DNA from: Sipunculus nudus
Taxonomy: Eukaryota > Annelida > Sipuncula > Golfingiida > Sipunculidae
Assembly (NCBI GenBank): GCA_026874595.1
Contig: CM049306.1
Span: 92,493,642 to 92,557,641 of the forward strand
Length of the DNA: 64,000 nt
Reading direction: 5' to 3'
How positions within the stretch are numbered: the first letter of the stretch is position 1; the number at the start of each line of letters is the position of its first letter. The notes beneath the pieces were generated by a model. It was given only the letters and a program-made list of their open reading frames with translations. It ran no database searches and was not told the DNA's origin. A program made the position numbers and the translations under genes. This document shows, in pieces, positions 37,261-48,303 of the stretch.

Positions 37261-38440
37261 GCACCATTGTTGCAAGCAGTGTTTCTTGTGTGTGCATTCA
37301 TTAATCAGGAAGTGACACCTCTGCTGACATCTGGTGGAGTTATTTGGTAATACTTAGCTAGTAGGCAAGGATCAACCAGGAGGTGTTTTGGATAAATATA
37401 GAGGGTTATTTGAAGCATGTGTATCAAAGTTCCCTCCAGCCAGTATCATGAATAATAGATTATCGAGGTGGATGTTTATATAGTAGTTTTGTAGTCACAC
37501 AGCAAGTCTTCAATGGGACATATTCATAGGAACCACACAGGTGGGAGTTAATATAAATCTATGTAATTCTAGGCCACGTCTATATATAGTGCTCACAACT
37601 AGGGAGCCTGGAACACATAAAATGTCTGTGTTAGCATGCTTAACCTTGACTGAAGGAGAAGGCGGTGCTGAAGTCTTGGCTGCGGATGCTGGTCTGTATA
37701 GCAGCGGAAATTCAAGAGGAAAATAAAATACAGGTCTGATCAAGCCATTGACATAGCTTGGCTGTATATTTTATGAGGTAGTTCTTTTGCTGAATTTAAC
37801 TTTCCAGACAGGCAAGGTATTAGATGCTGTTTATCAAGGCTGTATCAGCACTCTGTCAGTCTGTGGGCAGCTGTGGTGGAGGGGGGGGGGGGAGTGTTAC
37901 CTGGCGAGGTTTAATGTGTCAGGTCAAGCCTGAGCATGGGGTTATATTCTGCGGAGGTGGGAGTTTTGGCCAGAGCACCTGTTCACATCATATCTCACAT
38001 ACATATCAGGTAGCTAAATAGTTGTCATTACCCCAGCCGTAGGTATGTGGTACGTTTAGCCACTGGCACATGCTGAGCTGGCTACATGTGCTGTGATCAT
38101 AAAGCCAGCAGTGTGAGATGGACTGCAGTCAGAACATCAGCAGGTCCAGCCTGGGATGTCAGCCCTACAGTACAGAGTGATGAAATAAATGTTTAACATT
38201 CAGCTGTGGTGTGGGGGGTAGTAATGAATACAGGCCAGCCTAGTAAAATGATAACATCCTCAGCTGATTATAGACTTTTTGTAGGACTTTCAAAACTTGT
38301 ATTCTGATGTTGTTTGGACACTGATAGGTACAAGAGAGTGACTCAGCAGTTATACTTGCATGTTTACATGCCTAGACAGGTAACATGTTACTGAATACCT
38401 CTGAGCTGATGAGAAGCTTTTATTTAGCAACCACTCTTGC
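37261..38440. other. Intronic stretch with a 12-base G tract
   Basis: No exon or RNA gene recognised. A G homopolymer lies at 37881-37892. Open frames on both strands at 37510-38021 are not supported. Confidence 0.45.
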
Positions 38441-39084
38441 TCTGTCAGTCTCATTATGAGAAAACCTCTTTATTAGGGATTCATCTCCTGGCCCATTGTG
38501 AATACTAGAAACAGTCACATTTAAGGAGGCATGAAGGTCAGTGACCTCTGTATCACAGGCAACTCTCTGTTACAGACAGATGAGGTGCTGCTGTGAAAAG
38601 TGGTCATGGCTCCCGATCAGAAACTTCTTTTTCACATTTAACTTATTATCACAAATGGTTCAGCTGGTGCCTTAGCAATAAATTACAAATAGACATAAAG
38701 CTCAGCAATATCTCTGTCATAGAAATCCTCCTCCTACAGACAGTTGAGATTTGCCCCTTTAAAACTGAAGATTTACAGGCTATTGATCATCCTACTGTAG
38801 GAACATCTGTATTATAGACACTGGAATTATCCTATTAAATGTAGACATGGAAGTAAATAACCTATCAGTTACAGGAATCTCTCTGTTACTGACACTTTGA
38901 GGACGGTAACATCTGTATTATAGACACTGGAGTGATCCTGTTAAAAGTAGATATGGAAGTAGGTTACCTCATAGGCTATCAGTTACAGGAATCTCTCAGT
39001 TACTGACACTTTGAGGGTGGTAACTTCTCTATTATGGTCAATACCAGAGTCCTGTCATTGTCTGTAATAGGGAGGGTGCACTGT
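38440..39084. mobile_element. Chained-unit MITE-like element
   Basis: The segment is built of short units such as CTCTGTTACAGACA, ATCTGTATTATAGACACTGG and CTCTCTGTTACTGACACTTT. A block of about 106-116 bp is repeated: ACATCTGTATTATAGACACT occurs at 38803 and 38909, and TACTGACACTTTGAGG at 38886 and 39001. The right end reads GGGAGGGTGCACTG followed by TA, matching the end of the element at 58227-58510 (CAGGAGGTTCCACAG then TA). The left end is not sharp; AAAACCTCTTTATTAGGGAT at about 38459 is a candidate. Confidence 0.55.
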
Positions 39085-40320
39085 ATATGAATTGGTCCTA
39101 AGAGAGGCAGGTTCTGGATTATATAAACTTCATAAAAGAAATGTTTCATCTCATCATTTATAGGGATATGACTTTGGTGATGAGGATACGGGATTTGCTG
39201 CTAACTTGATCAGATCATCTGAAAAAAAAACTAAATCTTGTGGTCAAAGTGAATTTCTCTGATGTATTAATAACCTTGTGTATCCTGACAAAAGCCAGTC
39301 TTGCATACTGAAGAAAAGCAAAAAACACAGAACAGCATTTATTTTACCTGTATATACAGACAGTTCCCCAGTTCATTCTATGGAAAAATGATTTCTTATT
39401 AGGTAAACTCTTCTTATTCATCCCCGGAAAGAGTTAATGAAAGCAATTTTCACTGGCAGGTATTAGATTACATTTCAATTTACTGTATAAAGCAGAGGGA
39501 TGGTTCTACTGCAAATGTAGCAAAATAGGACTAGTGTAGAGTTACATAGGGCGAAAGTTAATTTACCACACAAAATATCAAACCACAGGGAAATTAAGAT
39601 TAAACCACGGCAGTATTCACCAAGTTGACAAGTGTCTTAAGTTTATGTCTCGTGAATGCAACAAGCTCTGACAATGGTATTACTTGATGTAACCACCTGA
39701 ATCTTTACAGTGCTCCTGCTCTTACACAAGACTGGATAAATGATGAAAAGAAATAATTGTCATGGGAACCGTGGAGTAGCCATATGCCAGCAGTCTGGGA
39801 GCTACAAGAAGGGCATGTCTGGATCGTGAGAGGTGTTTTGAGAGCACTCGGTTTCCTACGTCATACATTCTTTTTTAAGGGATGAAATGACTTGCATTTA
39901 ATATCCAGGAGATGTCATAAATTTACAAATGTGATATATGTTTTAACAAGGGTGAACAATAAGACATGGTCAAGTGTCATAAATATTGAATGCATCATGA
40001 ATATTCATGTGCCATATATGCGTGCCATGAGAATTGGCTCTTTTACATTGTATTCATGTTATTCATAAATAATACAGTGGATTGCAGTAGCAGGATGAAC
40101 TATGTAACATTAAATAATGTGATACTTGGATACTTCCTGAATTTGAAGTCATCAACTCTGGGTGCTCAGAATACTAAAGTACTGTGGTTTTGTCAGAGTC
40201 ATGGTAGTTTTTCAAATTCAGGCATTTATCTTGGTAACTGGGTGTGACGGGCTTTGAAACTGGAAATCTTACTTAAGGAGTCCATATGCTTTGACCCTGG
40301 GCTACATCACTTGTGTTAAA
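39085..40320. other. Intronic stretch, nothing firm
   Basis: No supported exon. A fragment at about 39549-39630 has GCGAAAGTTAATT and a following AAATTAAGATTAAACC, compared above with 19.6 kb. The 85-codon open frame at 39990-40247 has no signals. Confidence 0.45.
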
Positions 40321-40328
40321 ATTACTGT

Positions 40329-40562
40329 ATGTTAGAGAAAATGGCACTAACATGGGACACAGTATACATGTTAGAGAAAATGGCACTAGAACAGCACTCA
40401 GTGTATGTGTTTGAGAAAATGGCACTAGAATGGCACTCAGTATATGTGTTTGAGAAAATGGCACCAGAATTGCACTCAGTTTATGAGTTAGAGAAAATAG
40501 CACTAGAATGGCACTCTATATATGTGTTAGAGAAAATGATTAGAGAAAATGACACTAGCATG
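40329..40562. repeat. 39-bp minisatellite, about six copies, in one reading frame
   Basis: The unit GTTAGAGAAAATGGCACTAG, continuing AATGGCACTCAGTATATGT, repeats every 39 bp. Because this is 13 codons, one frame stays open and encodes a 13-residue repeat (for example VFEKMALEWHSVY), and the whole open frame at 40329-40697 reaches 122 codons. The other strand is open too. Differences between units include many amino acid changes, so I see no sign of protein-level selection. The last unit carries an internal 13-bp duplication (ATTAGAGAAAATG). A non-coding minisatellite is the simplest reading. Confidence 0.85.
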
Positions 40563-40613
40563 GCTCTCAGTAGAGCACATACCTGTGCTAAGGCGAAACT
40601 TAAGATCAACACA

Positions 40614-40760
40614 AAAATTTTAATGTTGTCTTTGCCTGGCCCATGTCTGTCCCCTTCACAAAGTTTCAAGGAAATCAGTTCAGTACTTTTTGCATAATCC
40701 TGGTTACATGCAAGCACACAACTACACACAAACAGAGTGAAAACAGAACCTCCTGGCTGA
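40614..40760. mobile_element. Dispersed repeat copy ending in ACCTCCTGG
   Basis: Contains CCTTCACAAAGTTTCAAGGA, an ACACAACTACACACAAACAG run and AAACAGAACCTCCTGG, in the same order as the copy at 12771-12906. The class was not established. Confidence 0.45.
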
Positions 40761-43700
40761 TTTAAAATAAAATTATTCTTACCAACAACAGTCTGGTAGG
40801 TCAAGTGCAGCTATCTGTATATTCGGGTGTGATTAGGCATATACATCCAATGATGACCCTGCACCCAATATAAGTGTTTGTGTAAGTGAACTGATTAAAC
40901 ATATATACCTTTTAAATAATACCATTATCCCTATATTTCTAGTATATCACACCTGTATGACTTAAAATTATATAGAATGATAAAATGAGAGGATGGGGAG
41001 TGATGACAGGATGCTGTGAAGAGGATCAAACTGTTAAGTACCTGTCTGTCACCCTGGTAACCTGGGATTGACCCAGAAAGGAGACCTTGGAGGAAAGTAA
41101 CAGGAGATAACAGTTCATATCTCAAGGAATCCTTCAACCACTTGAAACATACACAAGAAGCATCCAGGCTCTGGTCTGTGGCAGCCTGGTCTAGCTGTGC
41201 TGTGTAAGGACTGAGAAAGTTGTCTGGGAATAGCCAGACTAAAGAAATGGTCAAGTGAAGTTGGCATTGGAGTTGAACTTTAGCTCTGTTGACTCATTCA
41301 GAGAAAGCCTATATGCAGGTCTTTATAATTGTTTAAAAGTGCTGAAAAGTACAGATAAGTGCAAAAAAAAAGTTACCATAAAGTCCCAAATAGCTGCCAG
41401 TGGTTTCCTTACAGTACCAAAAAGCTACCAAAATGTTCTTATTCCTAATCTTGTTGGATTATTTAATACTTTTATATGGTATGTCTTTGATCTTGAAAGT
41501 GTTACTAAAACTTATTATTTGCTTTTGTGTTGTGTAAAGTACATATTTTATTCTACAAATTTATTATTTCTAGAATGTTTCAGATGAGATTCATTTTTTT
41601 TCTAGGACAAAAAAATACAAATTAAGTGAAAGGACAAACAGAAGAATTATTTTTATATGGTTATTATATAAAGCCCATGGTGAAATGTATCAAATTGACA
41701 CCTAGCCATTGTTTATGCAATATTTATACAAAAAGGACCAAAGGATGAGGTCATTTATTATTGATGTTTATAAACTAATATCTCCTTTGAGAAGTACTGT
41801 TTTGTCTTTCAAAGGTCTTATTTTGTCTTCTCAAAGCAAAGCCATCAAGAATCCATCTATCTCATTAAACAGTGCTGTTTATCTCAGTTTAATATGAGTC
41901 TGTCAGTGTCTTATTAATTAACTTATTTTGTTGACACACAAATAAACACAAATACAATACCTCCTTTGCTAAACAAAATGAAAATAAAGTAAAACTTTCA
42001 TGGTCTGGAATATGGACAAAGAGACCGAAAAAGAAGTTGTTTCTCATTACATATCCCTGGCTTATAAAAAAGCTTAATAGATAAAGTACACCACTCTATC
42101 CTCCAATACATTAAGCTCTCGGATAACATATCAACCTAGGACTGCCTGTTCAATTACTGTCAGCAAACGAACTTGCTGTCCATGCCATGTTAATTAAGTT
42201 TTTTCCCCCCGCACTGCAGCCATTGATAAGATTGAAGGGTGTGTCTGAGACAAGCTGTCTCTGGCATGGCTTAGTACCAGTCTGTCCTCTGGAGCTCGCA
42301 AAAAGCCTCACTGTGCAAGAACTATTGTTACCATGTCTAAAACAGTAAAGGGACAAAAGCTCCAGGGATACCAGCATATAATCAGAACTTAGGCCAAACA
42401 AAACAGATGACTCCATGTAAAGTGCACAAGTACCCTATTTATAACCAGTCGTGCATACAGACTATCTCTGTCAGCTATAAACATAGCAGCTTGTGAACTT
42501 AACTATTTATACAGAGGTCAGGGAGTTTATGTCCATTTATTAAACATATTCACTTTGTACAGATGGTTGAACATGGTGTTATCACCTTTGTGGTGCTGAA
42601 TTGTACAACCCATGATGTTGAAGGCCAGGGCAGATCCATACTCGTTGAACAATTGGGGGGGGGGGGGGGAGGAGGGTTGAGGAGAGGTGGTGAGCAAAGG
42701 TTTTAACCCCCTTAAATTACCATTTTTATGGTATTTTTTTTAAATCCTTGATTAAACTGCCTCAAAATGCAAAACAAATAGACTTACAGTTTGGAAAAAA
42801 AAACCACCAGATATAATACCAGAACTCCAAAATTTAAATACATCCATCAGTTTCCAGTAAGCTTAAAATCTGGCTAAATTATCATTTACATTATAAAGAG
42901 AACAAATAAGTGCTAAGAACTGGTCATCAGTGAATTTAACTGTCATTGCAACTTACAAATTCAATGAAACCCTGACGTTCTATTAAGTTAATGATAGAAT
43001 GCACTTGGAACTTTTTTCTCAGGAGAAATATCCTGATTTCCCAGATGTTGCTTCTCCACTTTTGCTCCAGAGTAAAGTTTATCAGACTCCGCTACTGAAA
43101 AAGAGTACTTAAGTTCTAACCCAGTTTTTATGTCCCAAAACTGGACAGTAGTACCAATGACTAGTGCACGCCTACATTTTAGGATATTTAGTCAGTAGTA
43201 GGTCATATGAAAATAAAAATGAAACTAGCAGTCTAACACCTTGGTATGACCATTTCCAATTGGTGTAGGTACAATTAACATACTGTGGTTGGCTTCATAT
43301 AAGCGCGGTTTTAAAATTTTAGCATTTTGCAAGGGTGTCGCAATATCCTTTACCTACACAAAATAAAACCATTATTATATGAATTATGAATTAAAAAAAA
43401 ATATATATGTGTGCAAAATCTTAAAAATTGGTGTGTAATGATACAAAATTTTAAAGATCTTTGGACATACAAGGTCTTATCATTTATGTTAAATATGAAT
43501 CATCTACATTTTGACTTGCCATCCACGATTGGCCTCTTATTCACAAAGTTTCAAATTTGTAAGTAGTTTCAAAGTAGTTCCCCATTTAGGAATATCACAA
43601 ATTTGAAACCCCTGGAAACAAAAAGGGAACCACTGTATATAGTCATGTGTTTATTCCATTGAAAACAAAAATAAGTGAACTAGCTGTACATACAGTCTCA

Positions 43701-44730
43701 TCACTGCAAGTAGTCCAGAGTGTTTTTCAGATAACAGCCATTAAACACTTGAGTTGAAATTTGCCACCTTTTTCAGACTTATCAGACCCCCCAGAACAAA
43801 ATACTTCTTAGGCATGATAGGTCACATACATGTTTTTAAAGATGACAGTGAACTCTGGGCAAAAGTGCCCCATTTATAAAACAAGTGCAGGCTGTGACTT
43901 TTTTTATGTTTGTGTTTTTATTTTTTATGGGGAATGATTTATGGGTTAGTATGTTTTGCCTGATATCACTGGCTCCACCTCTTCCAACTTGTATGTTCTG
44001 GTTGATGGTGGGATAATATTTGCGGGCCAGTCCTCATAAAGATGATACAACACTCAGGCCACTCCAAGCAAACCTTAATTACAACCAGTCACACACCTGG
44101 TCACCAGTTGCTGCGAGACTACTTTTTGCCACTTCCTGCACACCAACCAAAGCTGGCACCATGTTCACACAATTCCAACTCAAACAGATCATAAGAAAGT
44201 ACTCTCCCAGTGAAAAAAATGAAGCATCTCTGTCTTAATTACCTCAAGGATTACCAGGTATACTGGCAATAAAAAGCCCAGGTGTGACAATACTCAACTT
44301 TGATGGATGCAGATTTGGATTGGCTGCTGCATAAGATTGCCATTAGCATCTTGTTTTCTGCATTAACTTCTTCAATAAAGTATAGCCATATGCTGGAATA
44401 TGAAGAAAATGCAAAGGTTAAAAATATCTGGAAGATCAGACTATAAATAAAATCCAGTACTTCTGAAAAATTTTTTACCTACACATAATGCTTAAAATTT
44501 ATTTAAGTATTAAAAATCTGAGTGTGATAATTCTATTGCTGAAATTTGATGGAAAAATTTATTATTGAAAAGGTGTTTTATGAAAAAACAAAGAATGATA
44601 ATGAATGACTATTTAATTAAAAAAAATATAAATTTGAGACATTTTGTTGAAATATATGCTGACTTCTGTCCTAGTTTAATAAATATCTGAAAATAAATGA
44701 ACATTTCTTTTTGTAGAATAAAAAGAGCTT
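40761..44730. other. Intronic stretch with a 15-base G tract
   Basis: No exon with paired splice sites. A G homopolymer at 42655-42669 follows a CAGGGCAGATCCA motif at about 42627 (see 7702). Open frames at 40931-41587 and 42150-42416 are about 100 codons or less and do not resemble anything I know. Confidence 0.45.
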
Positions 44731-44732
44731 GT

Positions 44733-44733
<1 letters not shown>

Positions 44734-44816
<83 letters not shown>
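44734..44816. repeat. Compound (CA)n(TA)n microsatellite
   Basis: About 15 CA repeats at 44734-44763 run directly into about 27 TA repeats to 44816. Alternating purine-pyrimidine DNA of this length can adopt Z-form or cruciform structures and is usually highly polymorphic. Confidence 0.97.
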
Positions 44817-44823
<7 letters not shown>

Positions 44824-44844
44824 AATAGAGAACACTTAGTTTAT

Positions 44845-45345
44845 CTATGACTTTTACACTTAATATAAAGTGTGACAAGGTTGGTCTTCCATTGAAAATG
44901 GCTTAGATTTCTCCTTGCTGATTGTGGCTGCTGAAAGTATTCTTTATGTCCTGGTGCTTGTCCTCAAAGTTCATCTTTGTGAAAGGTGGTGTTTCATTTA
45001 GAAATTCAGTATGCAGGGAATCTAACCTGTCAGTACAGCTAAATTATCAAAATAAATGTTGAAATTAACTGAGTTTTATTATTGCATTCTTAATAAGCAT
45101 AAAAAATCAAATGAATATTTCTCCTTGAAAAGGAATATCCTTTGGATATTAATTCAGAAAATTGTTGCCTTTCATCAAGTCTTTCTACTTTGACACCTAA
45201 TATAAAATATGGCAATTTCGTAATCATAGGTTTTTCCTTGAAAAAGTACCCTATATGCCCTTTTACTAAGTCCACAAAGTTCATCTCGGTGTCAGATGGC
45301 ATTTCATTTAGAGATTCAATGTGGAGGGAATCCAAACTATCTGAA
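44845..45345 (-). repeat. Diverged tandem duplication with peptide similarity on the minus strand
   Basis: Two copies lie about 310-335 bp apart. AAAGTTCATCT occurs at 44966 and 45276, each followed by a GTTTCATTTAGAAATTCA or CATTTCATTTAGAGATTCA block and then GGGAATC. On the - strand the right copy is open (45090-45335, 81 codons) and starts MDSLHIESLNEMPSDTEMNF. The left copy reads LDSLHTEFLNETPPFTKMNF in its matching frame, then reaches a stop. Further on, the copies share FILGVKV and FILSVKV. Similarity visible at peptide level suggests the ancestor may have been coding (a gene fragment or a transposon ORF). I do not recognise the product, and the left copy is broken. Confidence 0.5.
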
Positions 45346-46720
45346 TGGATAAATCATCCACATATGTGTACAGCTGACTTCCCTGCTGCCCTTTGGGTCA
45401 GGCATGTCACCTTCAAGTATAACTTTCATATGACCTTGACAGTGTGACATGAGTGGCATATGATGTGAGCTTGACCTTTGACCTGAACCAGTGTTTGGTA
45501 AGCTGGCATCAGTCTAGTGGGGCAGGGTTTATATTAATGCTGCTGATTGGTGGCATGTGATGACAACATGCAGTGCCTTGTCAGCACTTTATTACTGCTG
45601 TAGAGCTGTTTCTTCAGCCTATATTGATACACTCCAGAACTTAAATTGGTGATATTTGACAAACTAAATAATAATGCAATTATCAAATTATGACTATTTT
45701 CAAAAGACAATAAATCAATATAATATTCATATTTAAGATTTTTCATGGTATATAGATGGTTATTTTAAATAAACAGTAAATACATCTTTAAATATTATTT
45801 ATTCATGAGTTTTGAATATTATAACTTTCTACCCTTAAAGACACATTAAATATTTGCTTCAATTGTAATGAACTGCTGATTTAAGAAATTTATTCAGATT
45901 AAGCTTATTGTCTTTTAATATACTGTTATATGGTACCATGGCCATAAATATAAGGTGAGGATCCATAAAAAATTCATAATAGTTTTTGCTTTTAATATTT
46001 AATTTAAGTTCTTACAGATATATTAAATTTATTTCAATTCAAATGTTGATAAAAAAAAATCTATTCAGGTTAGGTTTATTGTGTTTATACCACATAAAGG
46101 TATGAGGACCATAAGAAGGGGGAAGATCCATCAGATAATTAATAATTTTATAGCTTTAGTCAATTCAGTTGACATATAAAGATTTATAATTCTCATTAAT
46201 TGTAAGAGACATCGGGACCATAATTTTCCTGCTCTGTTGGCATGGTTACCTATGATGCTCACCTGAGCTAAGTCTAGGATAAATACCTTGACCTAGTTTC
46301 AGGACAACCTTGAGGTAAAGAAAGCCCACCTGTACCAGGTTGTCTAATAAAAACTGAAAGACTAACCCTGATAGCTGTTTTATATACTTATGTAGAGTGA
46401 GTAATAGTCAGAATTCAGCTATTTTATATGATTTGTCATAATCTACAGGTGCAACCAGACATATTGAACATTAAGGTGTCCCATGAGATAAGCTTATTAT
46501 TGAATAAGCCATCATACAGAATACATTACTCTTCCAAGAGGGGTGCTGTCTGTTATATAAATGTAGTATGCCTCTGATTTATAAGTATCTAGGAATTTTA
46601 TATCTCTGCCTGGATGGTTCATATATTGTGTTTTCCCAGAGTTTGTTGACTGGTTTGTCAGTCTGTTTGAAACTTGACACAAAAAGTTATGTGAAGATTT
46701 TAATTCAGTTTTGTGGACCG
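45346..46720. other. Intronic stretch, nothing recognised
   Basis: Contains a TGACCTTGACAGTG...TTGACCTTTGACCTG patch near 45432-45486 that may be repeat-derived, but no exon, RNA gene or element end was seen. Confidence 0.45.
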
Positions 46721-48303
46721 CAGGGTTGGGTTTTAGGCTGCCCAAAACCTGTTTTCTGCAGAGCAGAGCCTAAAACCTGCCTTTTACTGCCTAAAATAGG
46801 TTATAACCTGCCTAAAACTGCCTTAAACTGCCTAAAACCTTACTTGTCCTCACCTATCACTTGCAGTTTAACTATGTTTTATTGTTACACAGCTAAATGC
46901 ATTACAGAAATATGCTCAACAAATTAAAAGTGAGGAACACTTTATTCAAACTAAACAAATAAACCATGATCCAGAAAAAAACAACAAATGAATACAACAC
47001 TACTTCAGGTTTTCCAAATGACAGTTTTAGCTTGTATCTCAAAATCATGTTCTGAGGTCTCCCACCTCCATTACTCCCAATTTATAAATGAATGCTCATA
47101 CTATAAGCTTATAACCACATTCTTTGATTGGCTTTTTGATCAAAAGGGATTAAATTTTGTGATATATGCAAAAGAAGTTTTTCCAGAATTCAAAAAATTG
47201 TTCCATTTACACTGATGAATAGTCCTTTATACTGTAGTCTCACTAACATATCATGTATGTGTTGTATGCCTGAAGCTTCAAATAACTAAAAGCAAAAGAT
47301 TTATTTTATAAATAATAACAGATCTTTTATGCTAGCCATAAACTAAAAATATGTTAATATCTTTATCTATATTATCTGATAATGAACAAGATTTCCACTA
47401 GTTGTTTATTTCCTTAGCTAGGTCATCCATTGTCAAATTTTGAGATTATACTTATTGTCTATATAATGATGGAAATGCTCTGATAACTGTATGATAAGAT
47501 AGTGAAAATGAACCCTCATGAAACACTACAATTAGTATGAAACTGAAAATGCTAAAATTTATTACAGTGAATATGTTGCAAACCACAGAATATTCATAAT
47601 CACTTTTTGGCCATGTTCAACCTAAAGGCCTGAGAAACCCACATGTAATTGTCACGGGCCCTGACTGCATCACTCAGTAAAAAGTTTGACTCAAGAACAA
47701 TTTTCAGGGCAAGGGCTTTGATTGGATCATCCTGGTCATGTATGACAAGTTCACATGAACATCTACTAGTAGTAGGACTTATGACCATTGGGTCTTATAA
47801 CCCCATCACCCTGATAAATAGCAATAAACCGGTCTGATCAAGCATGCCTCCCCCCCCCTTCTGATACCATGCCTTACACTAAGTTACAGGAGGCATACTG
47901 GAGGCTCTATTACATCATTCATGGTAGCAGGGCACTCATTTGGAAACCAAAAGGGTCCTGATCATGACTTTACATTGGCCAATGAAACTATGTGCCACAC
48001 AAACACATGGGCTCATGCTCAAGAAACCTATACAGGCTCTTTGAAGACTGCATGATGCCAGCCAACAGGAATTCATGCAATACTAGTAATACCTGAAACC
48101 TAGAAGCCCAGCAAAGCCTTATGACTGCATTACCCCAGCCAGTTTGGTAGTTTTATAGATCTTTAAGTAAAAAATTTAAACAAATATAGGTTTTAGGCAC
48201 TTTTGGTGCCTAAAACCTGCCCAAAACCTGTTTTAGGCAGGGCAGTTTTAACCAGGTTAAAACCTATGGTTAAAACCTTCCTGCCTAAAACTTGCCAACC
48301 CTG
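46721..48303. mobile_element. Non-autonomous hAT-type DNA transposon
   Basis: The left end is CAGGGTTGGGTTTTAGGC; the inverted right end reads CAGGGTTGGCAAGTTTTAGGC, identical apart from a 3-base gap. The element is flanked by GTGGACCG (46713-46720) and GTGGAACG (48304-48311), an 8-bp duplication with one mismatch. CAGGG termini with 8-bp duplications are the hallmark of the hAT superfamily. Both subterminal regions carry many copies of GCCTAAAACCTGCC or its inverse (TTTTAGGC), a layout typical of transposase-binding subterminal repeats. No intact transposase is present; internal open frames are all under 120 codons and unrecognised. The element therefore depends on a transposase elsewhere, or is dead. 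Confidence 0.85.
47915..47975 (+). mobile_element. Possible tRNA-like SINE head inside the hAT element
   Basis: ATGGTAGCAGGGCACTCATTTGGAAACCAAAAGGGTCCTGATCATGAC has the general layout of a tRNA with a weak A-box part (GGTAGCAGGGC) and a degraded B-box part (GGGTCCTGATCATGAC). It may be a SINE captured by or inserted into the transposon. Support is weak because the B box is far from consensus. Confidence 0.25.
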
